Below are positions 1 through 10,445 of a stretch of DNA of 64,000 bases, piece by piece. The DNA is taken from contig JAGFBZ010000289.1 of assembly GCA_018398805.1 (NCBI GenBank), forward strand, positions 3,613,001 to 3,677,000, written 5' to 3'. Below the pieces are notes generated by a model that saw only the letters and a program-made list of their open reading frames with translations, was not told the origin of the DNA and did not search any database. Within the stretch, counting starts at the first letter, position 1. Every line of letters starts with the position of its first letter. The position numbers and the translations under genes are program-made. This stretch comes from Hirundichthys speculiger (taxonomy: Eukaryota; Chordata; Actinopteri; Beloniformes; Exocoetidae).

Positions 1-366
1 TCCCAAACCAGCTAGGCAACCACTTGCATAGAAATAATTTATTTGAAGTTTTTCAGTCAGGGTTCAGAATACATCATAGCACAGAAACAGCACTGGTTAG
101 AGTCACCAATGACCTCCTCATGGCCTCAGATAATGGATTAGTGTCTACACTAGTTCTGCTGGACCTCAGTGCTGCCTTTGATACCATTGATCACATGGTT
201 TTACTGCACAGATTAGAGGATGTTACTGGGAATAAAAGGACAGAACAAGGCTGGTTTAAATCATATTTATCTGACAGGTTTCAGCTTGTTCATGTTAATG
301 ACATGTCTTCTGCACAGACAAGGGTCTGCTATGGTGTCCCACAGGGTTCAGTGTTAGGGCCGTGTT
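1..366 (+). pseudogene. L2-type LINE reverse transcriptase fragment
   Basis: This is a partial non-LTR reverse transcriptase cut by the left edge of the window. The reading frame from 24 to 368 shows the conserved blocks FQSGFRIHHSTETALV, LLDLSAAFDTIDH and GVPQGSVLGP in the usual order, with the catalytic DLSAAFDT aspartate present. The YADD block and everything after it are missing. The frame ends at a stop directly after VLGP, where unrelated sequence begins, so the copy was cut or overwritten there rather than truncated at its 5' end as usual. The family (L2, in the CR1/L2/Rex group) is judged from motif wording typical of fish genomes. It is a dead fragment. Confidence 0.85.
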
Positions 367-1853
367 AACAAAAACACCTGGATGAGCTACTACCTTAATA
401 CTTTGCATTTTGTAGCGTTACTGTTTTTGGTCCCAAACACCTTAGGAAAGGATTATCCAATTTTATTTTGGCCTCCAACATAAAGCTGTCAAGAAAACTA
501 GGGCAAAATTCTTTGAGAGACAAATACAGGATAGTTTTTTTTTTTTTATTGTTTTTAACTGTATTATAAGTTGTTAAGGTGTATTGTAAACAGCACTTTA
601 CCCTTACTGCACATGTACTTATTATTTTCAGTGTTCACTGAATACATCTTTCTCAAACCTAATATCTCTACCAGAACATTTAAGCCGACTGAACTGAATC
701 TTGTCTGGGCTGACAGGTTCAACGTCCGTCATTGGTGGCATCACATTAAGCCTGTTAAGAAAATGCAGGCCTTTAGGACTGAGACCATCTTCTTTTCAAG
801 TCTGTAAAAATCTCCAGACCACTTAACACCCAGTGAAAGAGTCTTTGAGGACACAGGAACTAACAGAACAAATTTGGTGGTAGTGGTGTGGTAGCACTAT
901 GAGGTGGTGTACTTTAGCACACCATAGTACTTTCATGTCATGAGGAGGTCTATCTGTGATAGTACAATCAACAAGCAGCTACATATCTCACCTGGCATCT
1001 TGGTGTCGGAGTGCCACTTTTCTAAATGTCCCCACAACACATATATCTTTGATATGGCTCGAAGTGTTGTTAAAGACAAGCAATGCTTCGTCTTTCTCCA
1101 GCAAGCTGTAGTATATCCTATTTATCTTTTCCCTCTTTAAAACCTAGCACCCAGTGGGGAATCTTCTCAAACATGCCCTCATCAAAACATTATCATTTTG
1201 AAGTTTAAAAGACTGGTTGATAGCTTGAAAAATTGTGTGAAATTAAATTTTTCTTTGTGAAATTCTTAAAAAAAAAACACCTTGATGCCTCCTAGCGCGT
1301 AATGGATGAGCTACTACCTTAATGCTTTGCATTTTGTGGCGTAATTGGTGCCTCATAATGTACTGAGGCTTAGTCCTTGTCAGGTATAATACCTGCCGAC
1401 TGGGCAGTTGATTGAAAATTCTGTTAGGTGCTGCACTCACTGAACTGTGTGAAGTATGTCCATTGCAGAGCATGTCATGATGATAAGGTTGCACAGATAA
1501 AAGATCATTCTCATCACAGAAGCCCAAAAGGAACAGGACCATGGTTTGAATAAAAATATTTTGAAGGCAAAATCCCAAAGAAGCAGAAAAGAATGTCTCT
1601 GAGTCACTAAAAGGTAGAGTAAACCTACAGCGGTGACTTGGAGCTGAGTACATAATAAATGGTATGTGGGTACACAATGGTCCTCATATAAAACAGGTGA
1701 ATTCTTTAAAAAAAAAAAAGGGGGTTGTATCAAAGCACAACATGGTTGTTGACTTTTATGACAAAATATTTTTCATGACCATGGTGATTGGTATTTGACA
1801 CATCTTTTCTGCCTTTTTTGAGTTATTCCTCATCCTACTTATAATCAATAATA
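367..1853. other. Non-coding stretch with a 40-bp repeat pair
   Basis: No convincing gene. A block beginning GGATGAGCTACTACC at 379-418 recurs in the same orientation at 1303-1342, both preceded by AAAAACACC. The second copy has about 20 extra bases between these parts. The small open frames here are short, lack recognisable domains and lie on both strands, so I treat them as chance. The segment after the broken LINE is probably another unclassified repeat. Confidence 0.4.
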
Positions 1854-2077
1854 CAGTGGCAAGAAAAAGGATGTGAACGCTTTGGAACTAACTTGGTTTC
1901 CTGCAACAATTTGGTATAAAATAGGATTTGATCTTCAACTAAGTCACAACAACAGACAAACACTATCTACTGATGCTGGTAACATTCAAATAGTAATAAA
2001 TTGTTGTGTCTATTGAACTGACACTTGAAACATTCACAGTTTTAAAGGGAAAAGTGAGGGAAGCCAATGACTAATTA

Positions 2078-2835
2078 CCTATCTCAAACGCATTATAACT
2101 ATAAATATGAGTTATAATTACCTTATAGCACTATATAGTTATAAACACTCATACATGATCATAATGCTTTATAACAATAACACACTATAAAGCATGTTAT
2201 GATCACTTATAAGGTCAGGTATTATAATATGTTATAACCTTGCTCACTGATTTTTGTTGCAAGGATCAAAGGGTATTATAATGATGTTGCTAAATGATGC
2301 TAAATGTTTTTAAATCTAAGATGAAGGACTTGGAAGCAGTTTCCATGGGATGTCTGTTTTTAGCTTAATGCTTTGTATAAATGACTCCCTGAAACTCATC
2401 TTGTTTTATAGTTTTATTTCATGCAAATTTTACTGCTTGTAAATTGTACCTTGTTTCCTTGTAGGTCTTGTCTGCAACTTTGTGTTTTGCTGCTGACCTT
2501 ATAAGTGATCATAACATGCTTTATAGGGTGTTATGCTTATTGTTATAAAGCATTCTGATCATTTATGAGTGTTTATAATGTTAATAATACACGTTTATAA
2601 GCATACCATAAATATATGTATAATGCATTATCTATGTGGGCATTGACAGTGAGTTTCTAACAGTTATAACATACTATAATACCTGACCTTACAAGTGATT
2701 ATAAGATGCTTTATAGTGTGTTATTATTGTTATAAAGCATTATGATTATTTATGAGTGTTTATAACTATAGTTATACAGTGCTATAAGGTAATTATAACT
2801 CATTAATTATAGTTAGAATGGGTTTTAGAGATAGG
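2078..2835. repeat. Foldback element with long inverted arms
   Basis: The left arm (2078 to about 2236, starting CCTATCTCAAACGCATTA) is matched in reverse complement by the right arm (about 2655 to 2835, ending TTTTAGAGATAGG). The arms share blocks such as GTTATAATTACCTTATAG, ATAATGCTTTATAAC and AAGGTCAGGTATTATA. A further partial copy of the right-arm pattern lies at about 2497-2590. There is no open frame, so it is non-autonomous. The Tc1-like sequence reads through on both sides, so this is an insertion into that transposon. The superfamily cannot be fixed because no clear TSD is visible. Confidence 0.75.
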
Positions 2836-3264
2836 CGTCAAATAAAGTGTTAGTTTGCACATCTGGAGTCCACTTAATAAAATGGGTTTGGAGGTGTAGT
2901 TTAGAGCTTATTTGATTGATAAAAGACTCTCAAACAGTTTAAGTTTGCTCTTCATAAGAAGCATCTGGTGATCTGAGGCATTCCTTGCAACAGGAGATCG
3001 GAAGACGTCAAATCAAGACCACGCTGATTCAATTCAATTCAATTCAATTTTATTTGTTCAGGGACAATGCACATTAATGAACATTTCTGTAAATGAGCCA
3101 GTTTATAGCTGATTAGCTAATTTTCAACTGTAGTCCCTGGGCAAGATATTAATTGCCTAGAATAAAAACATACAAATACATATAACATAGTAAAACAATT
3201 ACCAAAATAAAAAAATACATAGTTTCAAATTTACATTTCCAAACACACATTTCAGAGCATCTAC

Positions 3265-3687
3265 TTAGTGCACACACTTCTGGTTTTTCTTTAACCAGTC
3301 TTTAAGCTTTCCTTTAAAAGCAGAGAAGGTCGAACATTCCCTTATTGTGGAGGGAAGATTGTTCCAAATGTCCCCCCCCAGGACAGACAACACATTTCTG
3401 CCAAATGTGGTGCGTCTATGGGGGATCTCAGTATCTCCTCTGTGGCAGGCCCTGGTGTTCATGCCCCTGACAATCCTGTTTTTTATAAATTCTTTCAGAG
3501 GTGGAGGCGCAAGACCGTGAAGAGTTTTGTACATGGCACAGGCAAATTTGAAAACCATGAAGCTGTCAAAACTTAGAAAATTGTACTTTTTGAGGATAAA
3601 GCAGATGTGATACGAGTGAGGTTTTTTGTCTAGTGTCTTTAAAGTTTTTTTATAAAGAGATTTTATTGGTTTAAGACTGTTGAACAT
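3265..3687 (-). pseudogene. LINE ORF C-terminal segment
   Basis: A 140-residue frame with the C-terminal region that follows reverse transcriptase in L2-type LINEs. Recognisable blocks include KFACAMYKTLHGLAPPPLKE, FGRNVLSV and WNNLPSTIREC, ending with the FKGKLKDWLKKNQ tail. The stop near 3265 is close to the element's natural 3' end. It overlaps the reverse transcriptase frame (3663-4976) by 25 bases in another frame, so a frameshift near 3670-3690 separates them. Confidence 0.8.
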
Positions 3688-4976
3688 GCCAATGCCCAGC
3701 TAGTGCAACAGTAGTCAATGTGTGAGAAAATCATGCAGTGTAAAAACATCAGAGCTGTAGTATTAGTTAATGAGTTTCGTATTTGTCGGAAGTTTGCCAG
3801 ATTGTATTTAACCGAGTTGGACACTTTTTTAATGTGTTTCCTGAAAGAAAGTGTCGAGTCCAAAATGACTCCGAGATATCTAAACTCGTGTACCAACGAG
3901 AGCTCCTCTCCTCCCAAAAACACACCAGATCGGGTGATTTTTGGTGGCTGTTTTGCAAAATACATACAGACACTTTTTTTGACGTTTAATGACAGACATG
4001 ATTTGGTGAGCCAGTCTTGAACTTTACCGATTGCAGATGTGAGACTCTGAGCTGCCTCTGTTGTGTTTTTTGCAGCAGTAAAAATAACCGCGTCATCCGC
4101 GTAGAGCTGGGCATGGACACCTTCACAGACATCAAAAAAATCGTTAATATACATGGTAAACAATAAAGGACCAAGTACTGACCCTTGAGGGACCCCTACT
4201 GGGCAGATCAGGCAAGGGGATCTGACACCGTCAACCACCACACACTGCTTTCTATCTGCAAGGTAGGATCCAAACCAATCAAGGGCCTGTGCAGAGAAAT
4301 TGAATTTAGATAGCTTGGTCAGCAGTATCTGGTGATCCACGGTATCAAATGCCCTTTTGAGGTCCAGGAAAACAGCTCCCACACAGCTGTTCTTATCTAA
4401 AAGGCACTTGGTTCTTTCCATAAACATAGTCATAGCAGAATCTGTGGAATGGTGAGCCCGGAATCCAAACTGCATCTGGTGTAATGTTGCGGGACCCTTA
4501 TTAAGATGTTCTATTAACTTTGTGGCTACCCATTTTTCTATTATTTTAGATAAGACCGGAAGAATACTGATTGGTCTATAATTGTTTAATTCAGATTTAC
4601 TTCCCGATTTAAAGATCGGAGTTACCAGGCTCATCTTCCAGTCGGTCGGGACAACAGAGTGCCTAATAGATAGATTTAACAACCGTGTGATGGGACAAAC
4701 CAAAGACTCCTTGTGATTTATTAAAAATTTTGTATCAAGTCCATGGACATCCTTAGTGTTGGATTTGTTAAACGCGCTGATGATTTTCATTACCTCTTTT
4801 TCAGAGATTTCACTTATATTAAAGACGCGGTGTTCGCTATTGACCGGATGGGAAACACAGCCGGGTGTGCTAAACAGACTCGATATTTCTTGAATAGAGT
4901 TTATAAAAAAAGAATTAAATTCTGTAGCCAAGATGACTGGATCGTTCACTAATTGGTTTTTTATGTTTATCTCCAT
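3663..4976 (-). pseudogene. LINE reverse transcriptase segment
   Basis: A 437-residue frame containing the full reverse transcriptase core. In order it has NNYRPISILPVLSKIIEK, MQFGFRAHHSTDSAM, AVFLDLKRAFDTVDH (first catalytic aspartate), GVPQGSVLGPLLFTMYINDF and LYADDAVIF (the YADD catalytic pair), then the thumb-like part with FRYLGVILDS. All key residues are present, so the domain itself is well preserved. It joins the upstream segment (4967-5308) and downstream segment (3265-3687) only through frameshifts, so the copy is dead. The best match by memory is the L2 group within CR1/L2/Rex. Confidence 0.88.
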
Positions 4977-5308
4977 ACCTTTACTGTTGGTTTGGTCTGT
5001 CGACCGGAAACTTTATTGATCTCTTTCCAAATCTTTTTTGAATTTCCTTTAGCAGACTCAATTATGTTCAGAAAAAAGTTTGCTTTTGCTTTTCGTAAGG
5101 CTGATGTTACTTTATTTCGTGCTGAGGTGAAATTTTGGCGGTCAATAATTAGACCAGATTTCAATGATTTTTTGAGCATTTGGTCTCTGCTTTTTATTAA
5201 CGTGCTACATTCTTTGGTGAACCAGGGAAGGGAGATGGATTTTCTGGTCTTGGAGTTCCCTTTTCTAGAGAAGGACAGCATAAGGCTGAAAAGTGAAAAA
5301 AAAAACAA
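4967..5308 (-). pseudogene. LINE region between endonuclease and RT
   Basis: A 113-residue frame with the basic linker that precedes reverse transcriptase in CR1/L2-type LINEs: LPWFTKECSTLIKSRDQM, then a lysine-rich run, and NIIESAKGNSKKIWKEINKV. The first residues, near the 5' truncation, run into the poly-A-like junction with Tc1-like DNA and may not be LINE. The frame differs from the downstream reverse transcriptase frame by one base. Confidence 0.75.
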
Positions 5309-5894
5309 ACCTCAAAGTATTTAGGCATCCATCAGTCCACAGATATTCAAATGATCTATTAGTGGAGAAATTTCAGTACTGTAGCAAATCTTCCTAGAAG
5401 TGGGGGCCTAATGAAGATGATGCCAGAGGCTCGAGACAGAATCCTCAAACAGGTGAAGAAGAACCAACAACTAAGAGCTGAAGCCTGGAAGACACAATTA
5501 TTGGAACTAAACTGGCAAACATTCCTGTTTTTGTGTCCACTATTCTATTCTCAGATATACTATACTAATTCATTAAAAAAAAAGAAAAAAAAAAGCAACA
5601 AGCCAAAGGGCGCACCTTTACACTCAACAACAATAACAATACAGAGGAAATGTTCTCCGGACTAATGAAACAAAAGTTGAAGTGTTCAGCGAGATTACTC
5701 TCTATGTTAGGAGATAAGAGCACAGATCTTAAAAGCAGACAGCTTACCTGGAGGTAGCCTGGACTTGCAAGGTTTGACCAGCTATTAACTCCAAGGAGTT
5801 CTCTTACTTTGTTCCCCAGTATCATTGACGTTTAATGGCTGTGTGGAAACCAGTTAGAGCCAAATGCCTTAAATGTTTTTTTTTTAGGCCACTG
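5299..5894 (+). pseudogene. Tc1-like transposase remnant and right end
   Basis: This is the right-hand part of the split Tc1-like element. The frame at 5411-5665 holds RDRILKQVKKNQQ, which resembles the segment between the paired DNA-binding domain and the DDE domain. Near 5648-5685 the nucleotide sequence resembles the start of the DDE domain (TGGACTGATGAAAC-type block). The rest of the catalytic domain is deleted or unrecognisable. The right TIR lies at 5880-5894. It is inactive. Confidence 0.55.
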
Positions 5895-7694
5895 TATTAT
5901 GAAATTATAATCTCTGTTGCTGTTGCAAAACTTTCAAGGAAGAACTTAAAATAGATAGCTGAACATAGATAAGTTGGGTAAGAGTAAGAACTTGATAATA
6001 AATAGTAATTTATAACTGATTGTATTTTGGATTGTACTTTAAACAAAACAAACGTTATGATAATACAGCACAAGTAAGATGTAACAGAAGTATCTCCATT
6101 ACCTTTTAAATTAAATACCATTAAATATTTTGGAAGGTATTGAAGCCATCTTGTTTCAGTTCACTCAGACCTGATTTAACCTGTTTAGAAAAAAGCACTG
6201 TCAAAGGAATCACCTTGTTATCTTGTGTCAAAGCTACTTTGTCTTATCATGAGGCATCTCTGAACCATGTAAGGAGTTAATTTCAGTCAGCTCTTATTAG
6301 GAATTGCATCAATGTGTGTCTGCAGCCACTCCCTCCCACTGCTGTGTTACTAATATTCCAATATCCTGTGTCCTGGTCCTGCCAAGGAAACCCATGCATA
6401 CATCGCTCCCTGACATTTGCTGGAATAGATAGTTGGAAGGAAAAAATTTTGAGCCACATTGTAATTTGAGTTTACTGGCTCACTGTTTTTATTTTGGAAG
6501 TTAAAAGTGGTCGCAGGTTTAAATATATGTGATACTTTTGTGTGCAACTCCTGGTCAGGTACGTAACCATAAATATTAAAGTCACAGAATTGCTTTTGTT
6601 TGCCAGAACTGGTTGAGTGGGCTGCTATCATAGCTTGAATTGCATACATTTTAGTCTATTATGTTAATGCTTCTGTAAGTTGGCTCACAAAATGATTTTC
6701 ATGACTTGCTGCACCCTGTCTTTTCCCTTCTCTGCTTTCTTCATTATCACTTTCTGATTAAAGCACTAATGGGTTGAAGCTAAGGATGAAATCACAGCAA
6801 TCCATGTTCTCTTTTCTCTTCTGTCTTTCTTTATTTTTTTTTTTTAAAGGAGGATTAAATAGTCTAACACTGATATGTGGCTTCTTTGCTGGAGAAATTA
6901 CAGAGTTTCATACAAAAAAAATGTAGATAATGTAACAATTCCAATACATGGCAAAATACAAGGAGCTGGAATTGCACTTAATTATTGTTTGATGGAAAAT
7001 GAAACTAAAACTAAAACACATTTTTAGTAGAATATTAGATGGTTTTGTCTTAAATAGCAAGATGAATCTGACAGTAGCTTACATGTGACACACAGACATA
7101 GCTTTAAATTTTAAAGACTAATGTTATTTGTCAAGAATAAATGTAACTGAAAGAAAGTTCTGCTCCTATTATATACAGTGCAGTTTGAGAATAAGTTATT
7201 TATCTCAATTCTCTCGAAACAGCAAATAATGATCGATCACAATTTTTTATGAGGTAATTGCTAATTTATTCAAGATTTTTTTTTTCTTTTTTACTCAAAA
7301 ATATCTACAGAGATTTGGCATTTTGTGGATTTTTTTAATGTACTTACACCATGACCTTCACACAAATGATCAAAATAATAATTGAGCAGGTACTCTTACA
7401 GTATTTCATGAAATTTCTCCACAGCTGAATACATCTATGCAGAGTAAGAGATGACATCTGATTCAGTTCTTTGAAAATGGCAAAAAAAAAAAAAAAAAAA
7501 AAGCCTGTCATACTTGAATAGGCTTCTTCACACTTGAGCTTTTGGACCCAAAAACTAAGTCCTTTTATTGTAAAAGTAGCTGAAAGCATTCATATCAAAG
7601 TATTTTTCTGTTAGACACATGAGTACGTTGTGCATTCATCTCTGTAGAGAGCCAGACACAAACATATTTTTGAGGTTCAGTGGCTTGCTACTAG

Positions 7695-7768
<74 letters not shown>

Positions 7769-8029
7769 ATCATCATTTATAAACTTTTTTTTTCTTCTAA
7801 TAAAAGCATGAGTGGGTAGAAAAATGTTCAACTGGACTAATGAGTCTTACACTATGAATATGGATTCAAATTTGTTCTTATCAACCTAGAACCAACATCA
7901 TCTGTACATGGAATCCATATAAATGCCTATGGTCAAAAAAAGAAAAGACATGCTGCAGCTGTCAATACACAATTAAACCATTGTATTTATAGAACATTTC
8001 TCCATCAAATTTTGATTTTTGTCTATATG
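5895..8029. other. Gene-free stretch
   Basis: AT-rich DNA with several homopolymer runs. No coding signal, no RNA gene and no repeat that I can name apart from the AT microsatellite at 7699. Small open frames on both strands have no domain features. Confidence 0.6.
7699..7766. repeat. AT dinucleotide microsatellite
   Basis: An uninterrupted AT run of about 68 bases. Open frames made only of Ile-Tyr repeats across it are artefacts. Confidence 0.98.
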
Positions 8030-9303
8030 CCATATTGGCCTAAATATAAGACGACTCCGATTATAGGACGACCCCTATTTTTCAAATGAATGAATGATGA
8101 AGACAATAAGGTTATTCATAAAACAATTTTTTGATGTACAATTACTATAGAAAAAAACTCCCACAGAGATAACATTCTACTGTATTGTTAAACATTTTAA
8201 AGATCTAATCTTTTTTTAGGAAGTATGGGACCATACTTGCGTGTCAGATTTCCATGTTATTTAAGATCAAGGTATAGTACTGTTTAATAAACTGTTCTCT
8301 TCATATCTGAGCACATGACTCTGAATAAGCTACAACCACGTAGTTCAATAACTGCATAACTATTAAAGTGAGTTTTGTTCAAGAGCAACATAAATAATTC
8401 AGTCTGTAATAAACTAATTCTGGACTCCAACAAACTTTCTGAGGCCTTTGCTCATACCTGTCAAGTTTTGGATTTGAAAATAAGGGAAATTTTCTGGGGC
8501 CCGCCACCAGCAGTATCCCTTACATTTTTGCTGTACAGAAAAGCTGAAATCACAGCTACACTACTTCTTGAACTTCAACCGGCTACTTTGCTCTCTTGTC
8601 AATCCAGGTGTGTCTGACCATCACTGTAAGGTCATCTTCATTTCACGTGACTTTTCTTTCTCTTTTAATAACTTGTACTCATTTGTTGCAGGCTTTACAT
8701 TCTTTATGACTGTTTTGGAAGGAGTGTATTTGTGGACTGGTCCAGAGTAGTTTATTTTACATGAGAGAAGAGTGCAAACAGTTCTGTTGTCTAACAACAT
8801 AGGATGTTTTTACATCCTATTCTCTGTAACAATCTTTTTTCTTCGCACGCTGTCACTCATCAGATGTCACACACTAACCTCTCGACATCTACCACCTACA
8901 GTACCTGTAGTAGCTACTGCTGTGGCAGTTATCGCGAGGTAAATGACAGATCTCAGATTGGGAATGTTTTTTTTCCTTTTTGTTTGTGGTATTATCATTT
9001 TTTAAATAATGCAGGTTAAAATACAGGAGATTTACGGGAAAATACTAATACGGGAGGACCGAGGGAGAGAAGAGTAAAATATGGGACTTTCCCGGCCAAA
9101 ACAGGATACTTGACAGGTATGCCTTTGCTTGAGTTGGCTGCGTGGTTCCTCCATTCTCACTGGTTAACTCGGTGCGGGCTCCATCTAGTGGCACAGATAT
9201 GTAATTACAACAGAAAAGTCTAGTCCTCGATTATAAGACGACCCCCATTTTTGAGAATATGATTTCTAGAATAAAATATCATCCTATATTAGAGCCAGTA
9301 CGG
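8030..9303. mobile_element. Non-autonomous DNA transposon with short TIRs
   Basis: The left end reads CCATATTGGCCTAAATATAAG. The right end, on the other strand, begins CCGTACTGGCTCTAATATAG, an imperfect inverted repeat of about 26 bases. Just inside both ends are GATTATARGACGACCCC motifs (8060 and 9230 regions). No transposase is visible. A hAT-type element (8453-9121) sits inside and accounts for half the length, leaving about 600 bases of original element. I could not find a clean TSD, so the superfamily is left open. Confidence 0.6.
8453..9121. mobile_element. hAT-type non-autonomous element, 8-bp TSD
   Basis: The ends are perfect inverted 14-mers: CATACCTGTCAAGT at 8453 and ACTTGACAGGTATG ending at 9121. 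The element is flanked by the identical 8-mer CCTTTGCT (8445-8452 and 9122-9129). An 8-bp duplication is the hallmark of hAT transposition. The 669-bp interior has no transposase, so it was moved in trans. Internal frames of 60-80 residues show no domain. The intact TSD and TIRs suggest a fairly recent insertion. Confidence 0.92.
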
Positions 9304-9597
9304 TGAATACTCTACTGGTGAAGAAAGACTGGATGATAGTTGAACTTCAGATTGAAAAATGAACAATGCGGATTCCGTCAAGGCCATGGACCACTGAACT
9401 AGCTCTATATCTTCGTTCGGGTCCAGGGTCATGGAAGTTTGTCCAGTTTGGGCCAGTTGTGATGGGTCACTCAGTTCCCATACAAACAGAGGGACAGTTT
9501 GGTCCACGTTGGTGGTCGTAAATTGGATTTATTTTGGCTGGAAGTTGAACTGACTTAAGGTTTGTCTTTGTCACCGATTCTGTTCACAAACTTTTTA

Positions 9598-9695
9598 TAA
9601 TTATTATTATATCCTTTATTTAACCAGATAAAAGCCTCATTGAGATTTTTCAATCTCTTTTTCAAGAGGGACCTGGCATGGCAGGCTTCTAGGTG
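9598..9695 (-). repeat. LINE/SINE 3' tail fragment
   Basis: The sequence TATCCTTTATTTAACCAG followed by a block ending CAAGAGGGACCTGGC is a fish retroposon tail seen many times near L2-type elements, here on the minus strand. Only about 100 bases are present. Attribution is from memory. Confidence 0.45.
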
Positions 9696-9699
9696 TAGC

Positions 9700-10445
9700 C
9701 AAGAAGTGGAGGGCATTCTGTTTGCTGCCCTCAGGATAACATTTCTACATTTTGTGGATGATGTGGTCCTGTTGGCTTCTTCAATAGTGTGATCTTTAGA
9801 GTGTGAACTAGCAGGGGTGACAAGCAGCACCTCCAAATCTGAGAACATGCTTCTCTGCCAGAAAAGGGTGGAATGCCCACGATAGGATTGGGTGAAGGTA
9901 TTGCTTCAAGAATGTCAGGGTCTTGTGCATGAGTGACTGGCGTTTGTAGACAGATGGATCTATGCCGTGTCACTGTGCTGGTCTGTTGTGGTGAAGTGAG
10001 AACTGACCCAAACAGCATGGTTCTCTGTTCACCAGTCGAACGAGACTCCTGCCGTCACCTATAGTCACGAACTTTTGGCAGTGACTGAAAGAAGGAGGTC
10101 ACGGATACAAGCATCTAAAACGAGTTTCATCTACTGTCAACCCTATTTTAAGGCAGGGTCCAGTCATCAGGTATCAGGAAAAGTTGCTGTTCCTCCACAT
10201 TAAGAGGAGCCACTTGAGGTGGTTTGGGCATCTGGTTAGGATGCCGCTGGAGCCCTCCCTCGGGAGATGTTTCAGTCATGTCTGACTGGGGAGAAGCCCC
10301 AGGGGAGGACATGATGGAGAGATTATGTTTCTCAGCTGGGTTGGGAAGGCTGGAGTTAGAGATCAGGAGAGAGAGGTCTGGACCGCTTTGATCAGGCTGC
10401 TACCCCAACAACCTGAACTTAAATAAGCAGGGGTTGACGGATGTA
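9700..10445 (+). pseudogene. RTE-like LINE reverse transcriptase remnant
   Basis: The nucleotides at 9751-9780 encode FVDDVVLLAS, the catalytic YADD-type block of a non-LTR reverse transcriptase. Downstream, the DNA follows the rest of a fish LINE. It has blocks equivalent to the C-terminal FGHL region (TGGTTTGGGCATCTGG near 10218) and the WRDY region, and ends GGGTTGACGGATG near 10440. Many small indels prevent any long frame, so this is an old 5'-truncated copy. The ending with GATG units and the overall layout suggest the RTE/Rex3 group. I am sure of LINE origin and less sure of the clade. Confidence 0.75.

Larger units (their letters stand above)
3026..5298 (-). mobile_element. 5'-truncated L2-type LINE
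   Basis: On the minus strand this copy ends in a short tandem tail (AATTG repeats at about 3026-3050), the usual 3' terminus of fish L2-type LINEs. It carries the end of the region between endonuclease and reverse transcriptase, the whole reverse transcriptase and the C-terminal region, in three frames. The apurinic endonuclease domain is absent, so it is 5'-truncated near 5298, as expected from incomplete target-primed reverse transcription. Tc1-like sequence resumes on both sides, so the LINE is younger than that transposon. Confidence 0.85.
1854..5894 (+). mobile_element. Fossil Tc1-like DNA transposon split by two insertions
   Basis: The left end starts CAGTGGCAAGAAAAAG right after TA, and the right end finishes TAGGCCACTG followed by TA, so the ends are inverted and flanked by the TA dinucleotide expected for Tc1/mariner. 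The two ends also share an internal AACTNGGTTTCC block. Between them, three separated stretches (1854-2077, 2836-3025 and about 5299-5894) read as successive parts of one Tc1-like element known from many fish, including a CTTCATAAGAAGCAT block before the transposase start. The gaps hold a foldback element and an L2 LINE. The transposase is too eroded to read through. Without the insertions it would be roughly 1 kb, shorter than a full-length Tc1 of about 1.6 kb. Confidence 0.75.
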
